From: Pseudomonas nitroreducens
GTDB taxonomy: Bacteria > Pseudomonadota > Gammaproteobacteria > Pseudomonadales > Pseudomonadaceae
Length of the DNA: 64,000 nucleotides
Assembly: GCF_024170165.1 (NCBI RefSeq)
Contig: NZ_JALJXP010000007.1
Coordinates: 310,001-374,000, forward strand
Direction: 5' to 3'
The stretch's first letter is position 1, and every line of letters starts with the position of its first letter. The position numbers were made by a program, and so were the translations under genes. The notes below the pieces were generated by a model. It did not search any database. It was not told where the DNA came from and worked only from the letters and a program-made list of their open reading frames with translations. This document shows positions 8,447-16,580 of this stretch, in pieces.

Positions 8447-9814
8447 TCAGCGAGTACCGCGGCGACGCAGTGCGGACGGGCTGAAGTAGGAGTCGTCCGG
8501 TACGGCCTGGCCGAAGTCGATGGTGCTCGGCTCTTCGTTGTCCAGGTTCTGTACGTGGTAGCGACGGGCCTGCAGGTCGTGGAAGGTATCCAGAGCGGTC
8601 CAGGTGGTGGGCAGCTCGTAGTAGTTCTTCAGGTAGGCCAGCGATACACGCCACAGCTCGCCGCGACCGTCGTACTGGTCGACTTCGGCGGCGCCCCAGC
8701 TGTCCTCGTCGAGGAACAGCACGCGCTTGGAATAGATGTGGCGCGCGCCCGGCTTCAGGGTGCCTTCGACGACCCACACTCGGTGCAGTTCGTAGCGGGT
8801 GTACTTCGGGTTCAGGTGGTTCGGGGTCAGCAGATCCTTGTACGACACCTCAGGGCTGGAAACCTTGTAGTTGTTGTACGGGATGTACATTTCCTTCTTG
8901 CCGATCAGTTTCCAGTCGTAGCGGTCCGGCGAGCCGTTGAACATGTCGGTGTCGTCGGCGGTACGCAGGCCGTCGGCGGCAGCGATAGGGGTGTCGTAGG
9001 CCAGGTTCGGCGCACGGCGCACGCGGCGCTGGCCGGCGTTGTAGCCCCAGGCCTGACGCGGCTCCTTGACCTGATCGAGGGTCTCGTGGACCAGTGCGGC
9101 ACCACCTGCCAGGCGAGCCGGGCTCTTGGTGAACGACAGGTAGTAGAAAAGCAGGTTGTTCAGGTCAGCGAAGCTCTTGCCCTGGATGTAGTACTTGAAC
9201 AGCGCTTCCTGCTGTGAGGTCACCAGCGAGTAATCACCGTTGCGCTGCACGGCCACTTCCGAGGCGCGACGCACGACGTAGGTGCCGCGGTAGCGGGCAA
9301 TGTGGTTCCACACCGCTTCCACGCCGTTCTGCGGGATCGGGAACGGGATGCCGCCGAAGGCATCGACGAAGCCGTTGCCGCCCTCGGCCAGCTTGGCGCT
9401 GGTGGCGTTCTTGAAGGTGTTGTCGTACACCCACTGCGGCGCCGAACCGCTGCGGCGGCTCGGGTACACCGGCATCTGGAAGGTGTCCGGGTAGGTGGCG
9501 AACAGCGCCAGGGTGCCCGGGGTCAGGTTGGCCTTGTACTGGTCCAGGTTCGCCTTGGTAATGGTGTACAGCGGCTTGTCGGCGGCGAACGGGTCGATGT
9601 GGTGCTGGCCTGGCTTGTAGCCGGCCGGCGCCTGGGTGATGCCGCCGGTCCAGGCCGGGATGGTGCCGGCGGCGTTGCCGGCCTTTTCCGCGCCCAGCGG
9701 GGTCAGGTTCGACTGCAGCTTGGCCGCGTCCTGCGGGGACACCGCCGCCAGGGCGCTGCCGGCGGACAGGGCCAGGGCCACTGCGGCGCCGACCAGGGTA
9801 CGCATGTTGCGCAT
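8447..9814 (-). CDS. DUF1329 exported protein
   Basis: A 455-aa protein. The ATG at 9814 was chosen over one 20 codons upstream because it has a GGAG ribosome site at 8-bp spacing and starts a signal peptide (MRNMRTLVG, core AVALALSAG, cut at ALAA). DUF1329 proteins share a fold with LolA/LolB-type outer-membrane lipoprotein carriers and nearly always sit next to a DUF1302 gene, as here. This suggests a periplasmic or outer-membrane partner that handles hydrophobic ligands. The C-terminal half contains the family's conserved VWVVEGTLK and DEDSWG stretches. The molecular function is not known. Confidence 0.88.
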   Translation of the reverse strand: MRNMRTLVGAAVALALSAGSALAAVSPQDAAKLQSNLTPLGAEKAGNAAGTIPAWTGGITQAPAGYKPGQHHIDPFAADKPLYTITKANLDQYKANLTPGTLALFATYPDTFQMPVYPSRRSGSAPQWVYDNTFKNATSAKLAEGGNGFVDAFGGIPFPIPQNGVEAVWNHIARYRGTYVVRRASEVAVQRNGDYSLVTSQQEALFKYYIQGKSFADLNNLLFYYLSFTKSPARLAGGAALVHETLDQVKEPRQAWGYNAGQRRVRRAPNLAYDTPIAAADGLRTADDTDMFNGSPDRYDWKLIGKKEMYIPYNNYKVSSPEVSYKDLLTPNHLNPKYTRYELHRVWVVEGTLKPGARHIYSKRVLFLDEDSWGAAEVDQYDGRGELWRVSLAYLKNYYELPTTWTALDTFHDLQARRYHVQNLDNEEPSTIDFGQAVPDDSYFSPSALRRRGTR

Positions 9815-9834
9815 GTTGCTTCTCCGTGAGATGT

Positions 9835-9865
9835 GCGCGGCGGGTACTTCTGCACCCCGCCGCGC
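9835..9865 (-). other. intercistronic hairpin between DUF1302 and DUF1329
   Basis: A perfect ten-pair stem GCGCGGCGGG/CCCGCCGCGC with an 11-base loop in the 74-bp gap. No U tract follows on the minus strand, so it looks like an mRNA-stability or processing hairpin, not a terminator. Confidence 0.6.
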
Positions 9866-9888
9866 GGCTTTCATAGGATCTGTTTTCG

Positions 9889-11856
9889 TTAGAACGAGTA
9901 CTTGACGTTGAAGCCCACGTTGTCGCGGTCGCGTGCGGCGTTGTTCTGCCCGGCGCCGTAGAACTCGGTGTATTGCAGCTCGGCTTCCAGGGCGTTCAGG
10001 TAGGTCGCCTTGACGCCCAGGGTGTAGGCCTTGCGGCCTTCGATGAAGTTGCCGGTCTGGTAGGAGTTGCCTTCGAAGTCGTCCTTGTAGACGGCGTAGG
10101 GCGAGATGTTCACGCCGGCGAAGACGTCGTTCCAGGTACCCGACAGCAGCAGGGTGTAGCCGTAGGCGTTCTTGTTCACCTGATCGTCGCGGTCGTAGCC
10201 GGAGATGTAGGCGCCGTTGCTGCGGCCGGAGTAGTAGCGGGTGCTGCCGTCGTACGCGGTGTACTTCAGGTCGCTGCCGCGCAGGTGCTCGGAGGCCAGT
10301 TCCGCCACGCCCATCAGCGAGTCGAAGGACAGCGACGGGCCGAAGTTGTAGATGGTACCCAGCGAGGTGTTGAAGGCCTCGACGCGCTCGTAGTTGTGGA
10401 TCTGGTCGCTCATCGAGACCTGACCGCCACCGATGTTCACGGTCTTGCCGCTGGCCAGGCCCGGAGCCTGGACCAGCAGGTCGCCCAGCAGGTCGTTGGT
10501 GGTGGCGATGCCGATCGGCAGGTTCGGACGGTAGGCCAGTTCACCGAACACCGAGGCATCGCCCACGGTGGTGTTGAAGCTGAAGCCGTACATGCGGATG
10601 TTCTCGACGTACTCGCGACGGGCGTTGACCTGGTTGGCCACGTCCACGGAGGTCGCGCCGTTGACCAGGCTCAGCACCTGGCCGGCCAGGGCGTTGCCGC
10701 CGCCAGCCGCGCTCACCAGCTGGTCGTAGGAGGTGAAGCCGCCAATGCCGGCCAGCTGGTCGAGGTTCACACCGGCGTAATCGCTGTTCAGGTCGGCGTA
10801 GATGGTCGGCTCTTTCGAGTGGTAGTTCACGAAGTAGAAGCCGAACTCGGTGGAGTTCAGTTCTTCGGCCACGTAGTGGAAGGCCACGCCGAACTGACCA
10901 TCGTTCTTGGCGTTGATGTCCTTGCCGACGTTGGCGACCTTGAACACGCCGTTGGAGTCCAGGTAGCTGGTGCCCTGCAGGCCGCCCACGTTGGCAGCGG
11001 ACAGCTGCGGGTAAAGGGTCTGGAACAGCGGATTGGAGAGCGCACCCACGGTGGTGTAGGCCGTGTTGCCGCCGTCGGCGAACAGGTCGGTCTCGGAGAA
11101 GAAGGTGCCGACCGGGTCGATGCGGGTTTCTTTCCAGTTCCACTGGTAGAAGGCGTCCATCGACAGGTTGTCGGTCAGGCCGATGTTGAAGCTCGCGGCT
11201 TCGACCGGCATCAGCACTTCCTTCAGCTCGGCGCCCGGCAGGCGGAACTTGGCAGCGTCCACCGGGTTGGTGGTGTTGACGCCACCACGGTAGAAGATGC
11301 CCTCGCCCCAGTTGAACACCTGGCGGCCCAGGCGCGCGGTCAGCGGGTGGTCGGCCACATCCCAGTTGCCATAGACATAGGCATCGAGGATCTCGGCGCG
11401 GTTACCGGCGGCGTCGCGGGTCTCGCTGGTGAAGCGGTCGCTGTTGGGGTAGGTCTGGCTCGGCTGCGCCGGATGGTTGTTGTCGTAGTAGTCGTTGCGC
11501 TTGTCCATGATCTGGGTGTCATAGAAAGCCGAGCCACGCACGAACAGGCCGTAATTCTTGTAGGTCGCTTCCAGGTCGGAAGTGATCTTGTACACCTCGG
11601 AAACCAGGCCGGTGTCGAAGTTGCGGTTGCCGTCGTTGCCGTTGATGTCGTTGTTGGTCTTGTCCTGACCCTGTACGCGCCACAGGGTGCCGTAGGAAAC
11701 GGTGCTGTCCAGCGAGCCGGAGACTTCGTTGTCGAGGAAGCTGAACTCCACGGCGGTCGCCTGGGCGGACATCAGCAGCGGCAGGATGCCTGCCAGGGCA
11801 AAGCCCGCACGAGCAGGCGCATAACGCAAGACGGGCTTGCGAACTGGGATTTCCAT
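9889..11856 (-). CDS. DUF1302 outer-membrane beta-barrel-like protein
   Basis: A 655-aa protein with a signal peptide (charged RKPVLRYAPAR, core AGFALAGILPLLM, cut near ATA-VEF). After it come alternating amphipathic strands rich in Tyr, Asn, Asp and Gly, ending in a terminal Phe (NVKYSF), the C-terminal signature recognised by the BAM complex. This supports an outer-membrane barrel. DUF1302 and DUF1329 genes are paired across proteobacteria and often occur near genes for degrading steroids, terpenes or other hydrophobic compounds. A channel or receptor for such a ligand is inferred. It is the first gene of the unit driven by the sigma-54 promoter. Confidence 0.88.
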   Translation of the reverse strand: MEIPVRKPVLRYAPARAGFALAGILPLLMSAQATAVEFSFLDNEVSGSLDSTVSYGTLWRVQGQDKTNNDINGNDGNRNFDTGLVSEVYKITSDLEATYKNYGLFVRGSAFYDTQIMDKRNDYYDNNHPAQPSQTYPNSDRFTSETRDAAGNRAEILDAYVYGNWDVADHPLTARLGRQVFNWGEGIFYRGGVNTTNPVDAAKFRLPGAELKEVLMPVEAASFNIGLTDNLSMDAFYQWNWKETRIDPVGTFFSETDLFADGGNTAYTTVGALSNPLFQTLYPQLSAANVGGLQGTSYLDSNGVFKVANVGKDINAKNDGQFGVAFHYVAEELNSTEFGFYFVNYHSKEPTIYADLNSDYAGVNLDQLAGIGGFTSYDQLVSAAGGGNALAGQVLSLVNGATSVDVANQVNARREYVENIRMYGFSFNTTVGDASVFGELAYRPNLPIGIATTNDLLGDLLVQAPGLASGKTVNIGGGQVSMSDQIHNYERVEAFNTSLGTIYNFGPSLSFDSLMGVAELASEHLRGSDLKYTAYDGSTRYYSGRSNGAYISGYDRDDQVNKNAYGYTLLLSGTWNDVFAGVNISPYAVYKDDFEGNSYQTGNFIEGRKAYTLGVKATYLNALEAELQYTEFYGAGQNNAARDRDNVGFNVKYSF

Positions 11857-12031
11857 TAGGACTCACTCCATGGACTGATCATTCTTTGGCGGTGCCGCCA
11901 CTGCGGGCGGTTCACCGTTTTCAGCCGTTACTCCACGGCCTTGTTGTCGTCGATCTGAAGGAAACTCCCCCAAGGTGCTCGACATGCCTCCCGCCCCATC
12001 GGACGGGCAAAGGCTAAGCGGGGTCCGTCGG

Positions 12032-12048
12032 TGCAACCCCAGTGCCAA
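12032..12048 (-). promoter_or_regulatory. sigma-54 (RpoN) promoter for DUF1302-DUF1329
   Basis: On the minus strand the sequence reads TTGGCAC, five bases, TTGCA (12048 to 12032), matching the -24/-12 consensus at every conserved position including GG and GC with correct spacing. It points at the DUF1302 gene. Such promoters need an AAA+ enhancer-binding protein; none is encoded in this window. Confidence 0.8.
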
Positions 12049-12111
12049 CAGCACCGATGTATCCGAATCTGCTTACAAAAAATAAAGAATCTGCGCGCTA
12101 CTTTTTGTGAC

Positions 12112-12128
12112 TGGTCGTTCACTGACCA
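12112..12128. promoter_or_regulatory. inverted repeat, candidate activator site
   Basis: TGGTC-7-GACCA lies 64-80 bp upstream of the -24 element of the sigma-54 promoter. It is short, so the support is modest. Confidence 0.35.
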
Positions 12129-12139
12129 AATCAAGTCGC

Positions 12140-12175
12140 CGATTGCGCCATTTAGCACCCCGCATGGCGCAATCG
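12140..12175. promoter_or_regulatory. perfect 12-bp inverted repeat, candidate enhancer (UAS)
   Basis: CGATTGCGCCAT and ATGGCGCAATCG are exact reverse complements separated by 12 bases. They lie about 90-130 bp upstream of the -24 element, the usual range for sigma-54 enhancer-binding-protein sites. Confidence 0.55.
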
Positions 12176-12265
12176 GCCCCTGAAGGCGCGACGCAGACAC
12201 ATCGGTGTTTTTCGCCCACTATCACAAAGCGATAAGAATGATATCGATTAATTCCGATAGGTAAC

Positions 12266-12302
12266 AAAAAGGTGTTACCAACAAAAGTTGGTAACACCTT
12301 TT
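12266..12302 (-). terminator. intrinsic terminator after pepN
   Basis: A 12-pair perfect stem GGTGTTACCAAC/GTTGGTAACACC with an AAAA loop, flanked by A and T runs on both sides, 42 bp past the pepN stop. It can work in both directions. Confidence 0.9.
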
Positions 12303-12344
12303 CGACAGTACATTGCGCCCCCGGGACGGGGCGCGGCGGGAGTG

Positions 12345-15002
12345 TTACGCGAGGCTCTTGCTGACCACTTCGTATACATCGCTGGACAGCTCGCCGGACG
12401 CGAGGACACGTTCCAGCTCCGCCTTCATCAGCGCCTGGCGCGCCGGTGCGTACTTGCGCCAGCGGGTCAGCGGGGTCAGCAGGCGCGAGGCGATCTGCGG
12501 GTTGAGCGCATTGAGGGTGATGATCTGGTCGGCCAGGAAGCGGTAGCCGGCGCCGTCCGCACGATGGAAGTTCACCGCGTTCTGGTTGGCGAAGGCGCCG
12601 ATCAGGGCGCGGATCTTGTTCGGGTTCTTCAGGGTGAAGGCCGAATGCTTCATCAGCTCCTGCACACGTTCCAGCCCGCCCGGCAGGGTGCAGCCGGCCT
12701 GGACGCTGAACCACTGGTCCATCACCAGCGGGTCTTCCTTGAAGTAGTCGGCGAACATCGCCAGTGCTTCGCCCTTCTCGGTCTCGAACGACGAATTGAC
12801 CAGCACGGCCAGCGCGGTCAGGCGCTCGGTCATGTTGTCGCAATCCTTGTACTGCTCCTGGCAGGCGGCGAGGACCTCGGCCTTGCCGCTCTGCATGAGG
12901 TAGGACAGGGAAATGTTCTGCAGGCTGCGGCGGGCGATGTGCGACGCCTCGGCGACGTAGGCGGTCTCGCGGGACTGCTTGCGGTTGGCCTGATAGCGCT
13001 CCCACAACGGCTCATGCAGCGCCGCGCCGATCTGCTGGCGGGCGAACTCGCGGGCCGCGTGGATGGCCTCGACATCCGCCACTTCGCTGATCTCGGTAAG
13101 GTACGCCTCGCTGGGCAGCGAGAGCATCTCGGCGACCATGGCCTGATCCAGCCCGGTATCCAGCAGCAGGGTGCGGAAGGCGGTGATCAGGCGCTCGTCG
13201 AGTACCAGTTTGTCGCCACGCTGGTGCTGGCCGATCAGCTCCTGCAGGACCTGCACGGACAGTTGCTGGCCGGCTTCCCAGCGGTTGAAGCCGTCCTCGT
13301 CGTGCTGCATGAGGAACATCAGCTGGTCGCGGTTGTAGGGGAAGCTCAGCTTCACCGGCGCGGAGAAACCACGCAGCAGCGACGGCAGCGGCTTCTCGGC
13401 CAGACCGACGAAGGTGAAGGACTGCTCGGCCTCGGTCACCTGCAGCACGCGATCACTGCCATGGGCGTGCTCTTCGCCCTGCAGACGCAGCGAAAGCGCA
13501 TTGCCCAGCTTGTCGAGCAGGCCCATCTGCACCGGGATGACGAAGGGCTGCTTCTCGCTCTGTCCCGGAGTCGCCGGGCAGCTCTGACGGAAGGTCAGGG
13601 TGTAGCTCTGCGCGGCGGCGTCGAAGCTCTCCTCCACGGCCAGGCGCGGGGTGCCGGACTGGCTGTACCAACGCTTGAACTGGGTCAGGTCGACGCCGTT
13701 GGCGTCTTCCATGGCCTTGACGAAGTCGTCGCAGGTCACGGCCTGGCCGTCATGGCGCTCGAAGTACAGGTCGGTGCCCTTGCGGAAGCCGTCGGCGCCC
13801 AGCAGGGTGTGAATCATGCGCACCACTTCCGAACCCTTCTCGTAGACGGTCAGGGTGTAGAAGTTGGAAATCTCGATGAACGAATCCGGGCGCACCGGGT
13901 GCGCCATGGGGCCGGCATCCTCGGCGAACTGATTGGTGCGCAGGAAGGCCACGTCCTCGACGCGCTTGACGGTGCGCGAGTTCATGTCGGCGGAGAACTC
14001 GCTGTCGCGGAACACGGTGAAGCCTTCCTTGAGCGACAGCTGGAACCAGTCGCGGCAGGTCACGCGGTTGCCCGACCAGTTGTGGAAGTATTCGTGGGCG
14101 ACGACACCTTCGACGCGCTGGTGCGCGGCGTCGGTGGCGGTCTCGGCCTTGGCCAGCACGCAACTGGAGTTGAAGATGTTGAGGCCCTTGTTCTCCATGG
14201 CGCCCATGTTGAAGTCGTTGACCGCGACGATCATGAAGATGTCCAGGTCGTACTCGCGACCGTAGACCTTCTCGTCCCAGCGCATCGAGTTCTTCAGGCT
14301 GTCCATGGCGTGCTGGACCTTGTCGATGTTCTCCGGCTCGACATAGATGCGCAGGGTGACTTCGCGCTCGCTCAGGGTGGTGAACTGGTCTTCCACGCAC
14401 CAGAGGTCACCGGCGACCAGGGCGAACAGGTAGGCCGGCTTCTTGAACGGATCCTGCCAGGTCGCCCAGTGGCGGCCGCCCTCTTCCGAGCCGCTGGCCA
14501 CCGGGTTGCCGTTGGAGAGCAGCACCGGGTACTGGTGCTGCTCGGCCGACAGCGTGGTGGTGAAGCTGCTCATCACGTCCGGGCGGTCGAGGTAATAGGT
14601 GATCTTGCGGAAGCCTTCGGCTTCGCACTGGGTGCAGAACATCTTGCCGGACTTGTACAGGCCTTCCAGCGCGGTGTTGCTTTCCGGGTGGATGCGCACG
14701 GTGCTGTCGACGGTGAAGGTCTGCGCCGTCGGCTGCAGGGTCAGGTGATTCTCGTCCTGCTGGTACTGGCCGGCTTCGAGGGCCTGGTCGTCCAGCGCCA
14801 GCGACAGCAGCTCCAGCTGCTGGCCGTCGAGCACCAGCGGCGGCAGGCCGTCGCCGCGCTCCGGGTTGCGGCGCATCACCAGCTGGGCGTGGACCAGGGT
14901 GTGGTCCTCGTACAGCTCGAAGGTCAGGTTGGTCTCGTCGATCAGGTATTCGGGCGCCTGATAATCCTTGAGGTAGATGACTTTCGGTTGCTCGGTACGC
15001 AT
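12345..15002 (-). CDS. pepN: aminopeptidase N (M1 family)
   Basis: An 885-aa cytosolic zinc aminopeptidase of the M1 family; E. coli PepN is about 870 aa. The exopeptidase motif GAMEN is at 267-271, the zinc ligands HEYFH at 303-307 and the third ligand Glu at 326 (KEGF), the standard spacing. It removes N-terminal residues in the last steps of protein turnover. It starts at MRTEQPKVIYLKDY, the usual beginning of the family, and is transcribed alone, with a strong terminator behind it. Confidence 0.97.
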   Translation of the reverse strand: MRTEQPKVIYLKDYQAPEYLIDETNLTFELYEDHTLVHAQLVMRRNPERGDGLPPLVLDGQQLELLSLALDDQALEAGQYQQDENHLTLQPTAQTFTVDSTVRIHPESNTALEGLYKSGKMFCTQCEAEGFRKITYYLDRPDVMSSFTTTLSAEQHQYPVLLSNGNPVASGSEEGGRHWATWQDPFKKPAYLFALVAGDLWCVEDQFTTLSEREVTLRIYVEPENIDKVQHAMDSLKNSMRWDEKVYGREYDLDIFMIVAVNDFNMGAMENKGLNIFNSSCVLAKAETATDAAHQRVEGVVAHEYFHNWSGNRVTCRDWFQLSLKEGFTVFRDSEFSADMNSRTVKRVEDVAFLRTNQFAEDAGPMAHPVRPDSFIEISNFYTLTVYEKGSEVVRMIHTLLGADGFRKGTDLYFERHDGQAVTCDDFVKAMEDANGVDLTQFKRWYSQSGTPRLAVEESFDAAAQSYTLTFRQSCPATPGQSEKQPFVIPVQMGLLDKLGNALSLRLQGEEHAHGSDRVLQVTEAEQSFTFVGLAEKPLPSLLRGFSAPVKLSFPYNRDQLMFLMQHDEDGFNRWEAGQQLSVQVLQELIGQHQRGDKLVLDERLITAFRTLLLDTGLDQAMVAEMLSLPSEAYLTEISEVADVEAIHAAREFARQQIGAALHEPLWERYQANRKQSRETAYVAEASHIARRSLQNISLSYLMQSGKAEVLAACQEQYKDCDNMTERLTALAVLVNSSFETEKGEALAMFADYFKEDPLVMDQWFSVQAGCTLPGGLERVQELMKHSAFTLKNPNKIRALIGAFANQNAVNFHRADGAGYRFLADQIITLNALNPQIASRLLTPLTRWRKYAPARQALMKAELERVLASGELSSDVYEVVSKSLA

Positions 15003-15162
15003 GGCTTCTGGCCCCTTGGAAGGCGGCAGGCGGGATGGGCCGGCCGGAGGAATACTGACTCTAGCGATTGGAGTCGGCGCGGGCGAGTCGGGAACGCATC
15101 TATCCCTGGATGCGTTTCTCTCTAGATGAGAGCTCTGGCCCGAAAATTCAATGCAGGTGCGA

Positions 15163-15993
15163 TCAGGCAGCGCTGATGGCCAACTGGTACGCGGTGAACT
15201 TGCGCACGTTGATCACGCCGGTATCGAAGATCAGGTACTGGCCCTTGATACCCTGCAGGGTACCCTCGACCACCGGCGTCTTGTCCAGATCGAAGCTGGT
15301 GATCTTGGCCAGGTAGGCCTCCACCGGGTAGCGGATCTCGATGGGCTCCATGTCGATCACCGGCTGTATCGCCTGCAGGCCGAAGCGCTGCTGCAGGGCG
15401 ACGATGCCCTCGGCGCAGGCGTCGAAGATCTGCTCGCGGATGGCCACCAGGTCCAGCGGCTCGGCCTCGCCCTTGAGCAAGGCGCGCCAGTTGGTGCGGT
15501 CGGTGACCTGGCTGCGCAGCAGGTCTTCGACGAAGCCGGACTGCTGGCGGGTCGCCACGCGCATGATCGGCAGCGCCTGGCGCGCACCCTGGTCGATCCA
15601 GCGGGTCGGCACCTGGGTGGCGCGGGTGATGCCCACCTTGGCGCCCGACGAGTTGGCCAGGTAGACCACGTGGTCGGTCATGCAGAAGCGCTCGCCCCAC
15701 TCCGGCTCACGGCAGGAGCCATCCTCGTAGTGGCACTTCTCCGGGCTCATGATGCAGCTGTCGCATTGCGCCAGCTTGGTGAAGCACGGGTAGCAGTAGC
15801 CCTGGGCGAAGCTCTTCTTGGTCTTGCGCCCGCAGTGGCAGCAGTTGATCGCGCCCAGGTACTCCAGGCGCACGGTCTTGCCGATCAGCGGGTTGACCGG
15901 GATCTGCGCATCGCCCAGGCGGAAGGCGTACTGCACGGGGCTTTCCAGGCGCGCCGACATCTTGTCCAGGGCGCCACGTCCAATCTCGACCAT
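15163..15993 (-). CDS. DUF2797 zinc-ribbon-like protein
   Basis: A 276-aa protein. A cysteine-rich block (CCHCGRK, then YCYPCF, CDSC, EKCHYEDGSC and ERFC) in the first 110 residues looks like two zinc-binding knuckles. The rest matches DUF2797, with the conserved segments VGITR and RQALPI. The biochemical role is unknown. Its ATG overlaps the stop of the upstream yeaC-like gene (TGATG, sharing the A at 15993), so translation is probably coupled. No terminator stands between it and pepN, but two small hairpins occur (for example AACGCATC/GATGCGTT, 15093-15116). Confidence 0.85.
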   Translation of the reverse strand: MVEIGRGALDKMSARLESPVQYAFRLGDAQIPVNPLIGKTVRLEYLGAINCCHCGRKTKKSFAQGYCYPCFTKLAQCDSCIMSPEKCHYEDGSCREPEWGERFCMTDHVVYLANSSGAKVGITRATQVPTRWIDQGARQALPIMRVATRQQSGFVEDLLRSQVTDRTNWRALLKGEAEPLDLVAIREQIFDACAEGIVALQQRFGLQAIQPVIDMEPIEIRYPVEAYLAKITSFDLDKTPVVEGTLQGIKGQYLIFDTGVINVRKFTAYQLAISAA

Positions 15994-16253
15994 CAGTGCA
16001 GCGAATTGGAGGAGAAGAGGATGTTCGGGATCGGCTCGGCGTGGGATTCGCAGGCCTGCGGGCCCATGTAGCCGGTGCGCTGGTCCTCGGGCAGGTTGTC
16101 GATCTCCCAGGCGATCATGGCCTGCAGCGACAGCTCCTTCTGCTCCTGGGAAAGCTTGCGGCCATCAGGCCATTTGCCGATTTCCACGGCCAGCTTGAGG
16201 CTCTCGTAGATTTCGGGGGTGATGTTCTCGATCATTTCGGCGAAGGACGACAT
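15993..16253 (-). CDS. YeaC-like DUF1315 protein
   Basis: An 86-aa protein starting MSSFAEMIENITPEIYES. The ATG at 16253 has a GGAG site at suitable spacing; in-frame starts up to 21 codons upstream lack one. The body matches the small conserved DUF1315/YeaC family (KWPDG, LTQEQ-like KLSQEQ, MIAWE, RTGY). Function unknown. It is co-transcribed with the DUF2797 gene and overlaps it. Confidence 0.85.
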   Translation of the reverse strand: MSSFAEMIENITPEIYESLKLAVEIGKWPDGRKLSQEQKELSLQAMIAWEIDNLPEDQRTGYMGPQACESHAEPIPNILFSSNSLH

Positions 16254-16580
16254 GGGCCGGCTCCTGCAGGGGAAAAACGAAGCCGGCATTCTACCGGGCG
16301 AACGCCTTGCGCGCACGAACGCCGGTCAATCGGTTGCGCAGGTCATCCTGTCCATGCTGGACACGCGGGCGCTTGTTGGCCTCGGCAGGGGGCAACAGTC
16401 TTCCTCTGAAGGTCCGTGCCTGGACTTTCCCTCTCCCCCGCCCTCTCCCTAAAGGGAGAGGGAGCCGATCGTGCCAGCTGACGCCATAGTTTCATCCTGC
16501 ACCGAATGGTCCCCTCTCCCTTCAGGGAGAGGGTTAGGGAGAGGGGGCAGCCCCTGCGCAGGACTTCACGTATGAGCGCG
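16254..16580. other. 327-bp gap between rhomboid and yeaC-like genes
   Basis: The only recognisable content is the CCCTCTCCC repeat element listed at 16429-16547. The segment 16254-16428 should hold the yeaC promoter, but I could not identify one with confidence. Confidence 0.6.
16429..16547. repeat. CCCTCTCCC-type intergenic element, copy 1
   Basis: The ends are mirrored clusters of CCCTCTCCC and GGGAGAGGG. The middle (TAGTTTCATCCTGCACCGAA) is shared with copy 2 at 57059-57188 with few mismatches. It can fold into two hairpins or one long one and codes for nothing. Confidence 0.8.

Larger units (their letters stand above)
11857..12344. other. 488-bp regulatory gap between DUF1302 and pepN
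   Basis: There is no gene. It contains the sigma-54 promoter, two inverted repeats upstream of it, an A/T-rich tract (12076-12090) that could bend, and the pepN terminator. The predicted DUF1302 leader is about 165 nt. Confidence 0.75.

Noticed and set aside
9973-11859. Open frame of 628 codons opposite DUF1302
   Set aside because: Antisense shadow made of Val/Gly/Ala runs; the minus-strand protein has a signal peptide and a barrel C-terminus.
12288-15125. Open frame of 945 codons opposite pepN
   Set aside because: PepN on the other strand has every catalytic motif. The plus frame is a low-complexity shadow.
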